The position numbers and the translations under genes were made by a program. From Bilabrum cf. latius (taxonomy: Eukaryota; Bigyra: Bicosoecida; Bigyra; Bicosoecida), in assembly GCA_965178125.1 (NCBI GenBank), contig OZ237775.1:1-64000 (forward strand): a stretch of DNA of 64,000 bases, written 5' to 3'. This document shows, one piece after another, positions 21,322 through 32,028 of the stretch. The notes under the pieces were generated by a model that had not been told where the DNA came from, did not search any database, and worked only from the letters and a program-made list of their open reading frames with translations. The number at the start of each line of letters is the position of its first letter. Within the stretch, counting starts at the first letter, position 1.

Positions 21322-21858
21322 ATGGATTATGCTCTTAGCGATAGTGATATTCGTGTTCTCCTCCAAAATCCACCAAATATTAAGGCATTTCTTCCTACGT
21401 CGGTAAACATCGTTCCATATACAGAATTAGGATAGTACAATAGTATTGATGGATTATTTAGTCGTTGTAATTGTTGTATCATTCTATACCAAGAAGAAAT
21501 AAACTCTGGACACTGGGTCTGCTTATTTAAGCGTAATAAAACAATATACTTCTTTGACAGTTATGGAATTCGTCCTGATAGGCAATAGCACACAATGAGT
21601 GAAAGCGTGCGGAAACGTTTTTATGAAGACCCTGAGTTAATTTATTTAATGTATCATTCTCCGTATAAGATTGACTATAACCCATATTAGTTTTAGGCGG
21701 ATGGAATGGATATAGCAACCTGCGGGAGACATTGTATAGTTCGTCTTTGGAATAGAGCGAAAAACGCTGATTAGTATAAAAAGTGGGTGGATAAGGTTTG
21801 TAAGAAACATACATTAAATCCTGATGAATTAGTGTATTTATTGACGTGTCATTTATGA
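21322..21858 (+). CDS. Adenain-like cysteine protease (virion maturation)
   Basis: The frame is 178 aa with five TAG codons as Gln and a TGA stop. The catalytic elements are His in SGHWVCLF, an Asp in FFDSYG and Cys in ATCGRHC. The glutamine expected upstream of the Cys to form the oxyanion hole falls on a TAG codon (NPY-TAG-F-TAG-ADGMD). This order is that of the adenovirus/polinton maturation protease family. It is convergent with the 94-aa gene, the stop regions overlapping by six bases. Confidence 0.88.
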
Positions 21859-22137
21859 ACTCCAAAGGTAAAAATGTGAGAAGAACTTTGGGGTTCTTGG
21901 TTTTACTTCGATACCGTGTCGTTTGAAGTATCTAAATTGGCGGTCCGTATCTAAATGATTTAAATGGCTGTAATACCCTATTCTATCGTAAAATTGCTAA
22001 TACCGCCTATCACCAAACGATGTAATATATTCATCATTTTCGTCAAAAACATCATACTTCTTATTCTTGCGTCTTGAGGGTGCTTTAAATAGAAAATTCT
22101 CAACAACCTTTTCAAAATCGTAGGTATGTAGCTTCAT
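21853..22137 (-). CDS. Small viral protein of the FG-DH/RRH type (94 aa)
   Basis: One TAG is read as Gln, and the stop is TAA. The segment KYDVFDENDEYITSFGDRRY, then HLNHLDTDRQFRYFKRHG resembles a small protein family common in giant viruses and related elements, in which an FG is followed by HxDxxR and a terminal RHG. Its function is unknown. It is preceded by CTATACTATAAAG, a form of the viral promoter motif. Confidence 0.65.
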
Positions 22138-22168
22138 AAGTACTTTATAGTATAGTCTTCTACTTATA

Positions 22169-22282
22169 TCAAAGCCCGAGCTTCTTGTATTCCTTTAGTT
22201 TTTCGTGTAATTTTTTCCAAATACGTGGATTAATTTGCTTGACAATATGCTCTATCATCAACTCCTTTAAAAATGGGTTCAT
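22169..22282 (-). CDS. Very small viral ORF (37 aa)
   Basis: The frame (MNPFLKELMIEHIVKQ start, TGA stop) begins immediately after CTATAGTAA, the motif found before other viral genes, and this is the main reason to call it. It encodes an amphipathic, lysine-rich helix. No homologue is recognised. Confidence 0.45.
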   Translation of the reverse strand: MNPFLKELMIEHIVKQINPRIWKKLHEKLKEYKKLGL

Positions 22283-22388
22283 TTACTATAGTGATATAGA
22301 ATGGTCTTAATTATCATCTCTTGGGAAATCCAATCTTTGAAAAAGATATCAAAAGAGCGGAGGGCAAAGCCCGAGCATCTTGGAAAAT

Positions 22389-23326
22389 TAATTTTAATAT
22401 TTCTTTGTATCCTATATTGTCAAAATTTTTCAATCAATTTTTGTGTTTTTAATTGGAAAACAATTATAATTTGTTTTTTATTTTCCTTTTAATTTTTATG
22501 GTGGCATCATAGGAATTACAACATTTAATTTTAATCTTTGAAAAAGATATCAAAAGAGCGGAGGGCAAAGCCCGAGCATCTTGGGAACTTAATTTATTTT
22601 TTCTAAGTCTCTTATAATTGACCTGTAAAATCTCTCAATTTTAATCTTTGAAAAAGATATCAAAAGAGCGGAGGGCAAAGCCCGAGCATCTTGGGGGACT
22701 TTTCCAAAGGGACTTAAAATACGTTTTCGTTTTCCTTATAATGTATCATCTCTTGGGTAATCGGTTTGGTTGCTTCGGAGAACAATTTAGTCGCTTGGGA
22801 AATCCTTGGGAAATCCTTGGGAAATCCTTGGGAAATCCTTGGGAAATCCTTGGTCGGTTCATCGGTCGGTTCATCGGTCGGTTTATCGGTTTGTCGCTTG
22901 GGAACATACCTCGGTCTCTTGATAAAATACCTTGTTCTCTTGGGGAAATCCTCGGTTGGTCTCTTGGTCTCTTGGGAATTCATCCTTCCGTTCCTACAGC
23001 AAACACAGAGATATTTTGGACACTTGGTTAATTTCTTCATTTTTTCCTACTTTACTAAAACATCTCTGTCTTTGCTGTTAGAGTTTATAAGGGGGTTAAA
23101 TATTAGAATTCTTCAATTTACCCCTACTTCGTAGGAGTAAATTTTATATCTGAAAATGGGTACATAGAGGGGTTCTATAGGGGTTCTTGGGGAACCCCCT
23201 GTGAAATCATTTAGGTTTATAGGGGAAACACTTGAGTTGCTAAATATGCCTTTAAAGGAGGGGCGAGCGTAGCGTAGCCCTCGTCCTAAACGCTTGGTGT
23301 ACCTACCACCACCTGTTGTCCCCCCC
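22389..23326 (-). repeat. Right terminal inverted repeat
   Basis: Reverse complement of the left repeat. It differs by expansions: five tandem copies of GGGAAATCCTT near 22797-22852 (two on the left), an extra CGGTCGGTTCAT unit, and extra copies of an about 48-bp element with GGAGGGCAAAGCCCGAGC (22335, outside, then 22539 and 22647; only one on the left). The outermost 450 bases are nearly identical between arms. Confidence 0.9.
22714..23040 (-). CDS. Hypothetical ORF inside right terminal repeat
   Basis: 108 residues, the counterpart of the frame at 6695-6976, longer because of the extra PTDE and PRISQ repeats from the tandem expansion. The differing lengths in the two arms argue against strong protein-level constraint. 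Confidence 0.3.
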   Translation of the reverse strand: MKKLTKCPKYLCVCCRNGRMNSQETKRPTEDFPKRTRYFIKRPRYVPKRQTDKPTDEPTDEPTKDFPRISQGFPKDFPRISQATKLFSEATKPITQEMIHYKENENVF

Positions 23327-23332
23327 CCTGCG
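23327..23332. repeat. Right target-site duplication CCTGCG
   Basis: Second copy of the host hexamer found at 6405-6410. Immediately after it the host RND reading frame resumes. Confidence 0.85.
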
Positions 23333-26158
23333 CATTTACGCCACGACATGAACGCAAGCGAGCGACGTAGCGTCTTGTACCGATATGCAGATCCTGCTGG
23401 AGCAGCGAGCCGAGGAGTCATAGGGCAGCAAGAAGTCCAGCAGTACAGCCGGTTTGCCCCTCTCTTCTTTGACAGGGACTTTGGCCGGGTGCTTGAGGAT
23501 GGTGATGCCGAGCTAGAGGAGCAGCGGGCCCGCGGGGAGGACTACGGCGTGTCGCTGCGGTCCAGGTACATGCGAGTGCGGATCACGCAGGGCGCGCCTT
23601 TGGAAGGCTTTGAGAACGAGGAGGACCGGCCGGTGGAGCAGAGGGCGGAGTGGGGCAAGCTCATGGGGGACGCAGTTGACGAGATCAACATTGACCGATT
23701 CAATCAGGAGGAGCCCCCGGCTGGGCTGGAGATCGTGGCGTTCAGCTCTGCAGTGGTGGAACTTGAGATCGGCCGGCGCATCGGACAGGACCTCACGTGG
23801 GCTCTTGCTTCTATCCTGTTCGTCTTCGTTTACACGTGGTTCCACACGGGCAGCATCATGCTCGCCGGGTCTGGGCTGCTGATCATCCTGTCGGCCATGC
23901 TGTATGGGACCTTCATCTACCGGGTGATCTTCCAGGTGCAATTCCTCCAGACACTGCATGCTCTGTCTATCTTCATTCTACTCGGTCTATCCGCAGACGC
24001 CGTCTTCTTGGTGCAAGACTCGTGGCAGCAAGCGCCAACACCTCCTCAGGACGCAATCGAGCAGCGCATGCACGACGCGGAGCTGGCAGAGTTTGTCAGG
24101 GATCGCATGTAGGACGCGAACCCTGATACGGAAGTATCGCCTACGATGGAAGAGCGCGCTGCGTTTGCTGCGCAAGACAAGCGGGCCGTAGAGCGAGCAA
24201 GTGAAGCTCTCCAACAGTCGCTTCAGCAACGAATGGAGTACACGTGGGGTCGGGCCTTCGTCAGCTTGTCCGTAACGACTGGCACTACTGTCGTGGCATT
24301 CTTGGCCACCGCACTGAGCCGCATCGTTCCGATCTCTACATTTGGTATTTTTGCCGCCACGATCGTGTTCGTCAACTACTGCCTGGCCTTGACGCTGTAC
24401 CCTGCCGCCATCGTGCTCTGGGAGCGCAACATGAGGCCGTGCGAGGCATCGTGCGGCGCGTACATCTGCACGCTGTGTGGACAAAAAGAAGGCGAAGCGT
24501 CCCCTTCCAGGCTGTCCAGCAGCACGCACCTGTAGAAAAGCCCGGTCGCCACAGCGACAACTGACGCTGTGGACCGCCGTGCATCCGCGAGCGCCAGTAT
24601 CGCTGCCACTGCTGTGGCACCAACGCTCGAAATCAATGGGGATGCGCATGCATCAGAAGGAGAAGCGCAGCATCGGCCCATCGAGATATTCTTTCGGGAC
24701 TACTGGAGTGAGTGGATTCGAGCTGGGCGCTTCCCGATTCTAGCAGGGTTCGGAGTGCTTCTGGCTGTGTTTGCGTACTTTGCGTCCACAGTGGGGCCCA
24801 ACAGTGACAGCGAGCGATTCTTCCCGAACTATTTCTACGTTGGGCGTGCGCTGGGATGGCTTGACTATGCGTTTGGGGCCTCAGATCGTGACAGTACCGT
24901 TGAGGTCGACATCACGTGGGGCGTGGCTGGGATCAACCGGGACGGCACCACCCGATTTGCGCCAGCCAATCCCGGGAACGCCGTCTGGGACGACTCCTTT
25001 GACCCATCTTCCCCGGCTGCACAGCAGGCCATCCTGGATACCTGTGCAAAGGCTGCGTTTGATCTCGGCACCTTGCCTGGGTCGGATGACAGGTACTTTA
25101 AGGCCAACGTGTCGTGCTTCATGCAAGACTACGCCGACTGGCTCAGGAACGAGCAGGGGGGCACTTTCCCGTTCGTGGCACAGGTACAAGGCGGTACCCC
25201 TGCACCTGCCAGTGAGCAGCAGACCCAGTTCCTTGCTTCTCTGGAGCAGTACTCGCAGCAGAGCCCGGCTGGCCAGCAGCAGCGCGCCGCCAATTTCATC
25301 GGGTTTGATCCAGTCGGAAACTTGAGGCTGCTGTAGGTCTCGTTCGCGCTCCGCCTGGCTCAGTTCGAACCGTTTGCGACCAACGAGCCTTACTTGGATC
25401 GCATGAATGCCTTCATGCAGGAGAGGAACCGGGCCGCGCCCGAGGGCCTGAACCGAGGGCTGCAGACATCCGCCACCTGGGCGCAGATGCAGACGGAGAG
25501 AGAGCTGCTTCGGACTGCTCTTCAGGGAATGGGCATCTCCATTGCAGTCGCCCTGGTGGTGCTTGTGATATCCACGACCAATGTCATCGTTGGAGCGTTG
25601 GCTGTACTGTCGATGACGTGCATCATCGTCGTGGTGCTGGGCGCGTTCGGAATGCTGGGTTGGGACCTGGGTATCGTGGAAAGCGTAGCATGCGTGATCC
25701 TAGTGGGCTTCACGGTGGACTACAGCGTACATCTAAGCGTGCACTTCGTCACGTCCAAGCAGACCACGGCGGCCCTTAGGGTCAAGGACAGCCTCACTGA
25801 GATGGGCGTCTCGATCGTGGCGGGGGCGGCCACCACCGGTGGAGCGGGCGTGTTCCTCTTTGCCGGGGTCATCCAGTTCTTTTTCAAGTTCGGAGTGACG
25901 CTCACCGTGTCTATCGCAGCATCGCTCCTGTTCTCCCTGTGCTTCCTCCCCGCGGCTCTGTGTGTGCTTGGGCCCGACAATGACACGGGCAGCATCCTTC
26001 CTGCGCTGGATGCGATGGGGATCGGGTGGATCGTGCCGGGGAGAGACGAATAGAAGGGCACTAGTGGAGCAACTCGCAATGATGGCACTGTGGAAGTCAA
26101 GGCAGTGCAGGTCAGCCCCGCGTCAGGCCTCGCCCAGCCCAATGCTGAGGTGGCATGA
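23333..26158 (+). pseudogene. Dispatched/Patched-like RND protein, 3' part, separated by virus insertion
   Basis: Together with 5564-6410, and with one target copy removed, this makes a single frame of about 1181 aa. Without TGA or TAA it reads through TAG codons at 24110, 24533, 25334 and 26051 to TGA at 26156. It carries two sets of RND membrane helices. The first includes GLSADAVFLVQDSW and the second VGFTVDYSVHLSVHF; both have the in-membrane Asp typical of Dispatched and Patched proton- or sodium-driven transporters. A large extracellular loop lies between (about 24780-25480). The likely role is transport of sterols or lipidated proteins at the plasma membrane. In this allele it is cut off from its promoter and signal region, so function depends on excision or another allele. 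Confidence 0.88.
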
Positions 26159-26617
26159 GCCGCAGTGGGCAGATGCGAATTGGATCTACATGCTATGCTT
26201 CTGATGCTCGCTAAGATGGGTTGTACACGAGGCAAGCGCTGACGAAGTGCTTCGCAGAGGTCGGAGGTCGGTCAAGCGGCGGGCGGCCACCAGGGAGCGG
26301 ATGGTGGCGGAGGCAAAGAGGCAGCTCGTCATGGGGCTGGAGGCGGTGGGTGCAGGTCCCGTGGTGGCTCAGGACCCATGGCGGCACAAGTGCAGAGTGA
26401 TGGGAACGGGGGCGCGGTCGATGGGGGGCCGGCGCAGTTGCGGCTGGCTCTTGTGGCGGCGGAGGCAGAGTATCATTCCGAGCACAGCACGCCCGGTTCA
26501 TTTTTGCTGGCAGGATCCATCGTGTCCAAAATGTGTTTTTGCATTGGTATGCCTGTTTTTCACATGAATCGGTCTGCTCACTCCGTACATGTTCACTGGC
26601 CGAACGAGATAGGCAGC
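26159..26617. other. Intergenic region with a short duplicated kinase fragment
   Basis: No gene is supported. At about 26215-26257 a stretch of roughly 40 bp is nearly identical to part of the CDPK gene at about 28950-28995 (it encodes KHFVSACLVYNP on the minus strand). The rest of the region does not continue the kinase. Confidence 0.6.
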
Positions 26618-27406
26618 TCACTCCGTCCACGCTCGCTTGCCGCACGAGTCTGGGATGCCGAGGTACCCGGTGGCCTCGCGCGCATATGGCTTCTACCCGT
26701 CCTACATCCCGGGGAGGGCGCGCTCGTCGACAGACCCGTCCTCCTTTGTCCCAATGACTTTCGGGTCGGCGGCGTCGAAGCAGGCCGAAAGCTCGAGAGA
26801 GACGAGGCCGGCCTGCTCGCTCCCTGCGGACCACAGGACCTCGCCCTGCCCATCCACAACGAGTAGCGACTGCTCCGAGGCATCACCGGCGGCAGGCAGC
26901 ACGAGCTGACAGTCGTGACTTTGCCCAAGCGTGTCACTCGACCACACGGTACGCCGAATCTGGCGGTTCGAGGCCTTCGCCTGGTCGAACGTGGGCAGCA
27001 GCTGACCACCGGCATCGTGCTCGAGTGTATCCGGCAACGCGCGCCCAGCCTTCGCCGAGCGCTCGTAGAGAACTGCATTGCAGTCATCTTGCATCACGAG
27101 CTCATACCTCGTGAAATCCACCCAGCGGTACTTGCGGTTCTTCTTTTTGCCCTTGCGGACACCGGCTATGTCCTTGTAGATGCTCTCACCGGGCCCCAAG
27201 CGCTCGCCAGCCCTCACAGCGGCAGCTCCGTTCGCACTTGTGTACGTGGTAATGTCACCCGTGAACGCTGGGCCCCCTTTACTGGCAGGTTGGAGCACTT
27301 GCTGCATGTGTAGTTGCTTGTGCCTGATGCCACCACGGCGAAGCCCTTGCAGGCCCACGACTGCATGCATCATTAAAACACTGGAGGCAATGGAAAACAA
27401 CAGCAT
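26618..27406 (-). CDS. Secreted bulb-type (mannose-binding-like) lectin
   Basis: 262 aa, with two TAG codons near the C-terminus as Gln and a TGA stop. The N-terminus (MLLFSIASSVLMMHAVVGLQG) is a signal peptide. The body shows B-lectin-type repeats: ERLGPGESIYKD, YELVMQDDCNAVLYE, TVWSSDT, CQLVLPAAGD, LLVVDGQGEVLWSAG. The QxDxNxVxY signature appears as MQDDCNAVLY. It is probably secreted or displayed and binds mannose-type glycans, perhaps on bacterial prey. It is the most distal of a run of minus-strand genes. Confidence 0.78.
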
Positions 27407-27613
27407 TATGCTTCAGCAGTTCGAGTCGCGAAGGCCGCGATAGCTGCGGGTATTCCCGAGTAGCCAAGTAGAAGTAAGCAAGTCATGCTTTCTTTCCTAT
27501 ACCAGAATTATTTGTAAGGTAAACTTGAAGAAACCACGCAGCAGCCGAATTGGGCTGATGCTCGCGATGATAGCGCACAAAACTCTCCTCATCAATCAGA
27601 CACGGCAAATACC

Positions 27614-30150
27614 TCACGACGCCCCCCCACTGGCGGCGACAGGCGTCTCCCCGTCGGCCCCTGGTCCACCCTCCTCGGCATGCGCCGCTGCCTCTGCCAG
27701 CATGGCCTTCTCGGCAATCCTGGCCTCTGCCACGTCCCTGAGCTTGATGGCCCTCGAGCCACCGATCTGGTGCACCCTGGCTTTGCCCTCCTGCCCCGAG
27801 GGCCCGCCCTCCAGCCCGGCCCCCGCGCCCTCGCCCGCCTCCGTCACCAGGGACCCACTCGAGGCCATGAGGGCAGGGTCAAAGGACGCGCTCGTGTCCC
27901 CGCGCATCACTGGGGCCACGCCGTACCCGGCCCCCGCCGCGGTGGAGGACAGGATGGACGGGATGTGCGTCGCTCCCGAGACGGGTCCCACCGGCATCTC
28001 GCCACCCTTTTGGGTCGCAGGGGCGGACTCGGCCCCGTGAGCGTGCCCCCCTGCAATGGACGACGGCGCCACGCCGCCCCCTTCCCTGGCTCCCGCGCCC
28101 CCCTTGGCTGCCCCCGCACCGTCCTTGCCCTCGGCGCCCCCTTCCTCGTGCCCATCCATGCCATGCCCGTGCCCATGCCCCCCCAGCGAGGTCGATTCGC
28201 CGCCGTGCGCCAGCTTCTCCTTGCGCACCCGCATGCGCACCGCCACTGCGTTGGGCTCTCCCAGCACCTCTTCCACCTTCTGCGTGCCCCCACTGCGCAC
28301 CGCGGCCAGGAACTCGTGCCAGTCCAGGCGTCCATCCCCCGCCGAGTCCGCCTCCGCGATCATCTCCCTGAGCCCCGCCTCTCCCCCGATGGAGGCCAAA
28401 TCGTCCCCCAGCACCTGCCTCAGGTTCTCAGGGGTAACGTATCCGGTCCGATCCACGTCGAGCCGCTCGAACGCGTCCCGGATGCGCTTCTCGTCCTGGT
28501 GGAACCGCTGGCTGAGTGCGGCCGCGAGGAACTCCGAGTAGGACACCACCTGGCTCTTGTCCTGGTCCATGGCCTTGAAGAGGTCCAGCGCCTGCTCCTC
28601 GGTCATGCCACCCTCCTCCTTTAGCACCTGAACCACCTCCCGCATCGAGAGCACGCCCGACCGATCCACGTCCAGCCGCTCGAAGGCCCCCCGCACGTTC
28701 ACGATCTCCTTGGCAGACATGCGGAAGGCGATCGTCTCCAGGGCCAGCCGCTTGATGCGAGAGAACTTGCTGAAGTCCCTGAGAGCAGCCACCACCTCGG
28801 TGGAGATAGGCATGTCGCTCAGGTCCATGCCCTCGGTGGCGTGCCGGCCCATGCTGCGGCTGTCCATGCGGCGGGCCTCCAGGCCGCCTTCTCGGCGCAC
28901 CAGCCGGATCCACTTGTGGTCCAGAAGCTGCTGCGCGGTTGCTCGCTTGGCTGGGTTGTACACGAGGCACGCGCTGACGAAGTGCTTCGCATCCTCGCTG
29001 ATGCCCCGCCAGTACTTGGGCGCGAACTGGTACTCTCCCCGCAGCACGCTGTTCTAGATGCCGCGGCTGCCCTTGCCGTGGAAGGGGGCGCGGCCAGACA
29101 GTAGCATAAATGCAATGACACCGAGCTGCGCGGGGAATGAACAGGGAAAGGGCTCAGTAGGGGTAGGATCGGCAAGGTCTCGCCCAGCATTTGCCAGTTG
29201 GTGCACGACTCTCACGGACCAGATGTCGCATGCCTGGGTGTACGGACAAGTCTCGTCAAGCACCTCTGGGGCCTGGTAGTAGGACGTGCCCACGGAGCTC
29301 TCCATGGTGGTGATCACCCCACCGTCCGTGCCTCCTCCGCTGACAAGGTACTTGCGGCTGAGCCCGAAGTCGATCAGCTTCAAGTTGGAATCCCACCGGT
29401 TGGATTCGAACAGAAAGTTCTCCAGCTTGAGGTCCTGCGGTCAACGAGCAATTGGAAGCAGCGCCAGAAGGAGACTAGTGCGACTGGCTACCAGAGGCAC
29501 CTCGGGTGCGCTGCGTGTGTGTGTGACGAAAAAACAAGACGACCATGTTGCACTCACCCTGTGCGACACTCCTTGACTGTGGCAATACGCCACAGAGGCA
29601 AGCATTTTACTTATCAACCATGCGGCATAGGGTTCAGTAAACCTGGGAGATTGGAATTCACGGAGGGTTCAAGATCTGACGAAGTGGAAGGCACTTGACG
29701 ACGCCACGAACGGGGCATGCTGCAGCGCAGACACTCTCACTTGTCCCCTTTCTGCGCCTTCAGACGCTCGAACAGCTCCCCGCCCTCAAGAAGCTCAAGC
29801 ACCAAATAAATACTGGAGCGAGTCTCGAAGAACTCGTAGAGCTTAATAACGTTCGGGTGATCGAGCACCTTAAGCAGCGCGATCTCGTTCCGTAGGTCAG
29901 CCAGAAGATCATCATCGAATCGATCCTTTTCCATTGCCTTCAGAGCATACATATCCCCTGTCTAGCGGTGTCGCACGAGGTGAACATCTCCAGACATACC
30001 ATGCCCTAGTACTTTTACCTTCTCATACACCGTGTACGGGTCTCGAAGGTCTCTCGTAACAAGCCCGGCCCGAACACCCTTCTTTCCAGCCTCACTGGCT
30101 GCTGATGATGTTCGAGCAGGCAAAGCGCCTTTACTTCCACCTAGTCCCAT
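27614..30150 (-). CDS. Calcium-dependent protein kinase (CDPK)
   Basis: Four exons on minus: 30150-29741, 29642-29558, 29434-29216 and 29125-27614. Their GT-AG introns are 98, 123 and 90 bp (741 aa, TGA stop). The N-terminus MGLGGSK is a good N-myristoylation signal. The kinase domain has ALKAMEK (VAIK Lys), SHRDLKLENF (catalytic loop), IDFGLS (DFG) and APEVLDE. Four EF hands follow (FERLDVDRSG, FKAMDQDKSQ, FERLDVDRTG and a weaker AEADSAGDG). A long Gly/Ala/His-rich tail of about 200 residues is unusual. TAG codons at 29962 (RHR-TAG-TGD) and 29054 are read as Gln. It decodes calcium signals at membranes. Splicing removes all out-of-frame segments cleanly. Confidence 0.92.
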
Positions 30151-30456
30151 GTCAGCCGGCTAGCTAGAGACTCCGCAGCCCATTAATTACTGATGCAGAC
30201 TCTCCGAGCCGTCAGCAAGACGCCTATAAGTTCGAACCGCGAGCTCAGTATTATATAATGGGCAATAGCGGTGTTGTGTTCGACCGGATAGTCTATTCTT
30301 ATGCTCCTGTGAGGGGTGGTCGTGCACGATTCCGTGAACCGTTCCGAAATGTACACGTTACCCGATTAAATAGGAAATACCGTTCGGTCATTCTGGGAGG
30401 CGCAGCCTTCAACTTTGGCAAGTTAGCCAGCAGTCAATCTACAGTTGATCACCTAG
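30151..30456. other. Intergenic, upstream of CDPK
   Basis: 306 bp separate the CDPK start from the end of the alpha-galactosidase gene. No gene is recognised; this should hold the CDPK promoter and the terminator of the upstream gene. Confidence 0.5.
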
Positions 30457-31872
30457 TCACCAGCTTGGGGCGGTCCAACGCTGTACGTCCACATTGGCAC
30501 CATCGAGTCGGAGCATCCTGGCAGAATGGCTCATCACCTTCACCCCGACGCTGTCGCTGGCCGTGCCCATGTCCTGCCCTGTCCATAGGTCGGTGACGCG
30601 CACCTGCTGGCCCGGATCCAGGCCAAGCTGCTGGAAAGTCACGGCGATCTCCACTGCCGAGCCCTCCCCTCGGTTCAGGAAAACAACGGCCAGGGAGGGG
30701 GCAGTGCCGGTGCTGCTAGTGGGCGCATCGCCTTGCAGCGGACGAGCAAACACCTGCTCCGTAATGGTGTCCGACCGGACCACCGTACTATTGGTGACCT
30801 GCTTCGCCAGCCGAGCGGGGTGCATGCCCGGGTCCTGGTTCACGGCGAGCACCTGCTCGTTGAGGAGCATGGCCATGCACTCCGGGTGCTCGAGCGGCAT
30901 CGTGCGGAAGTCCGCCGAGTGGATGAGCGGCGAGCCGAGCACGACCCACACCGAGTAGGTCGCCTTGTACTCATCAAAAGTCATGCCCTCACCCCGGGGG
31001 GTGCTGCCCTGGCCAAAGGTGCACACCTGCAGCATGTCCAGGTCGGTGATGGACCCAACCGCCGAGTAGTTGCCCTGTGCGAAAGAAACCCAGGAGTCGA
31101 TGTTTGTGATGATGCCACCGGGAGGGGAAGAGGGCCCGTAGGAGTGAGGCTTGTACCAGAAGTCGAGCGTGTTCACGAACTCCACGAGCAGGCTATTCGC
31201 CAGTTCGTGCCGCTGAGGGGCCGTCCACGCGGACGGAGGCGCGTAGGAGAGGATGGTTTGGTACTCGGCGCCTGGCCCCTCATCCTTGGCTTTGGTATGG
31301 GGGCAGATGGAGTAGTAGATCGGGACTCCGGTCGCATTGAGCGCATCACGAAGAGCTGCCCAGTGCTTGTACTGCGGGTCGGGATCCGGCGAGACGTACC
31401 GAGCGCCACAGTAGTCAACCTTTAGGTATGAAGCTTTCCAATCGTTCACGATCTAATCGGCATCTTGCTTGTAGTGCCCAAGCGAGCCCGGGCCAAGGCC
31501 ACACGAAGCGTTCGTGATGTCTGTATATACTCCGAGGCCGAGTCCGACCTTCGCGAGGCGTTCCGACACAGACGCTAGCCCCGAGGGAAACTTGGTTGCA
31601 TTAACAACAAGCCGGCCTTTGGCGTCACGTTCTCGTTCCAAGTAGCCAGCGTCAATGTTCAACGAAGGTCGCGATCCGCCGGACGCTCGGGTCCACACAT
31701 CAACAAGACCAGTCTTTGCCATAGCCTCTGCTACCTCAATCACGACAGATTCGTTTATGTCCAGTGCGAAATAATTCCAAGTGGAGTACGCCAGTGGTGG
31801 ACGCTTGCCGAGGCCATTATCGAGGGCAAGTGCACCTGCCGCAGCTGCAAGGGAAATGACGATGCCAATCAT
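30457..31872 (-). CDS. Secreted alpha-galactosidase, glycoside hydrolase family 27
   Basis: 471 aa, single exon, TGA stop, one TAG at 31453 (DAD-TAG-IVNDW) read as Gln. A signal peptide starts at the second ATG of the open frame (MIGIVISLAAAAGALA), preferred over a longer frame from 31923. GH27 hallmarks are PLAYSTWNYF at the N-terminus, YLKVDYCG with the nucleophile Asp, ITNIDSW where the acid/base Asp is expected, TDLDMLQV and the C-terminal beta domain. It removes terminal alpha-galactose from glycans, outside the cell or in a food vacuole or lysosome. It lies 156 bp downstream of a sulfatase gene on the same strand. Confidence 0.92.
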
Positions 31873-32028
31873 GCTGTATGCCCCCTTTGGACAAAAATAA
31901 AAATAAATGTATGCGGGCTTCAAGGAATTCTGGCTGCCGACTGGATTCCCGGTACAAGTGAAGAGGGATCGGGCTGCCTGTGGATCCGTTCCGATGTGCC
32001 GATCCGGTCTGCCAGAGCTAGTCCACGT

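Larger units (their letters stand above)
6411..23326. mobile_element. Endogenous virophage / polinton-like virus, 16.9 kb, TAG-recoded
   Basis: This is an AT-rich island in GC-rich host DNA with terminal inverted repeats of about 0.94-1.01 kb and a 6-bp target duplication. It carries the hallmark genes of virophages and polinton-like viruses: rve integrase, SF3-type helicase, compact family-B DNA polymerase, double-jelly-roll major capsid protein, minor capsid protein, A32-like packaging ATPase and adenain-like protease, plus about nine further small or unknown genes. Replication and integration genes are on plus; most virion genes are on minus. TAG is read as a sense codon throughout, and genes end in TGA or TAA. 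With TAG as sense no core gene is visibly broken, so the element may be functional. Gene content resembles Mavirus-type integrating virophages, but the gene order and the small genes are not ones I recognise. Confidence 0.95.

Noticed and set aside
7462-22137. Decayed virus full of stop codons
   Set aside because: Every interrupting codon in the core genes is TAG, none is TAA or TGA, and host genes show the same pattern, so the interruptions are sense codons.
27680-28624. 314-residue plus-strand frame over the CDPK gene
   Set aside because: Antisense to the EF-hand exon; no motif and His/Arg/Leu-rich shadow composition.
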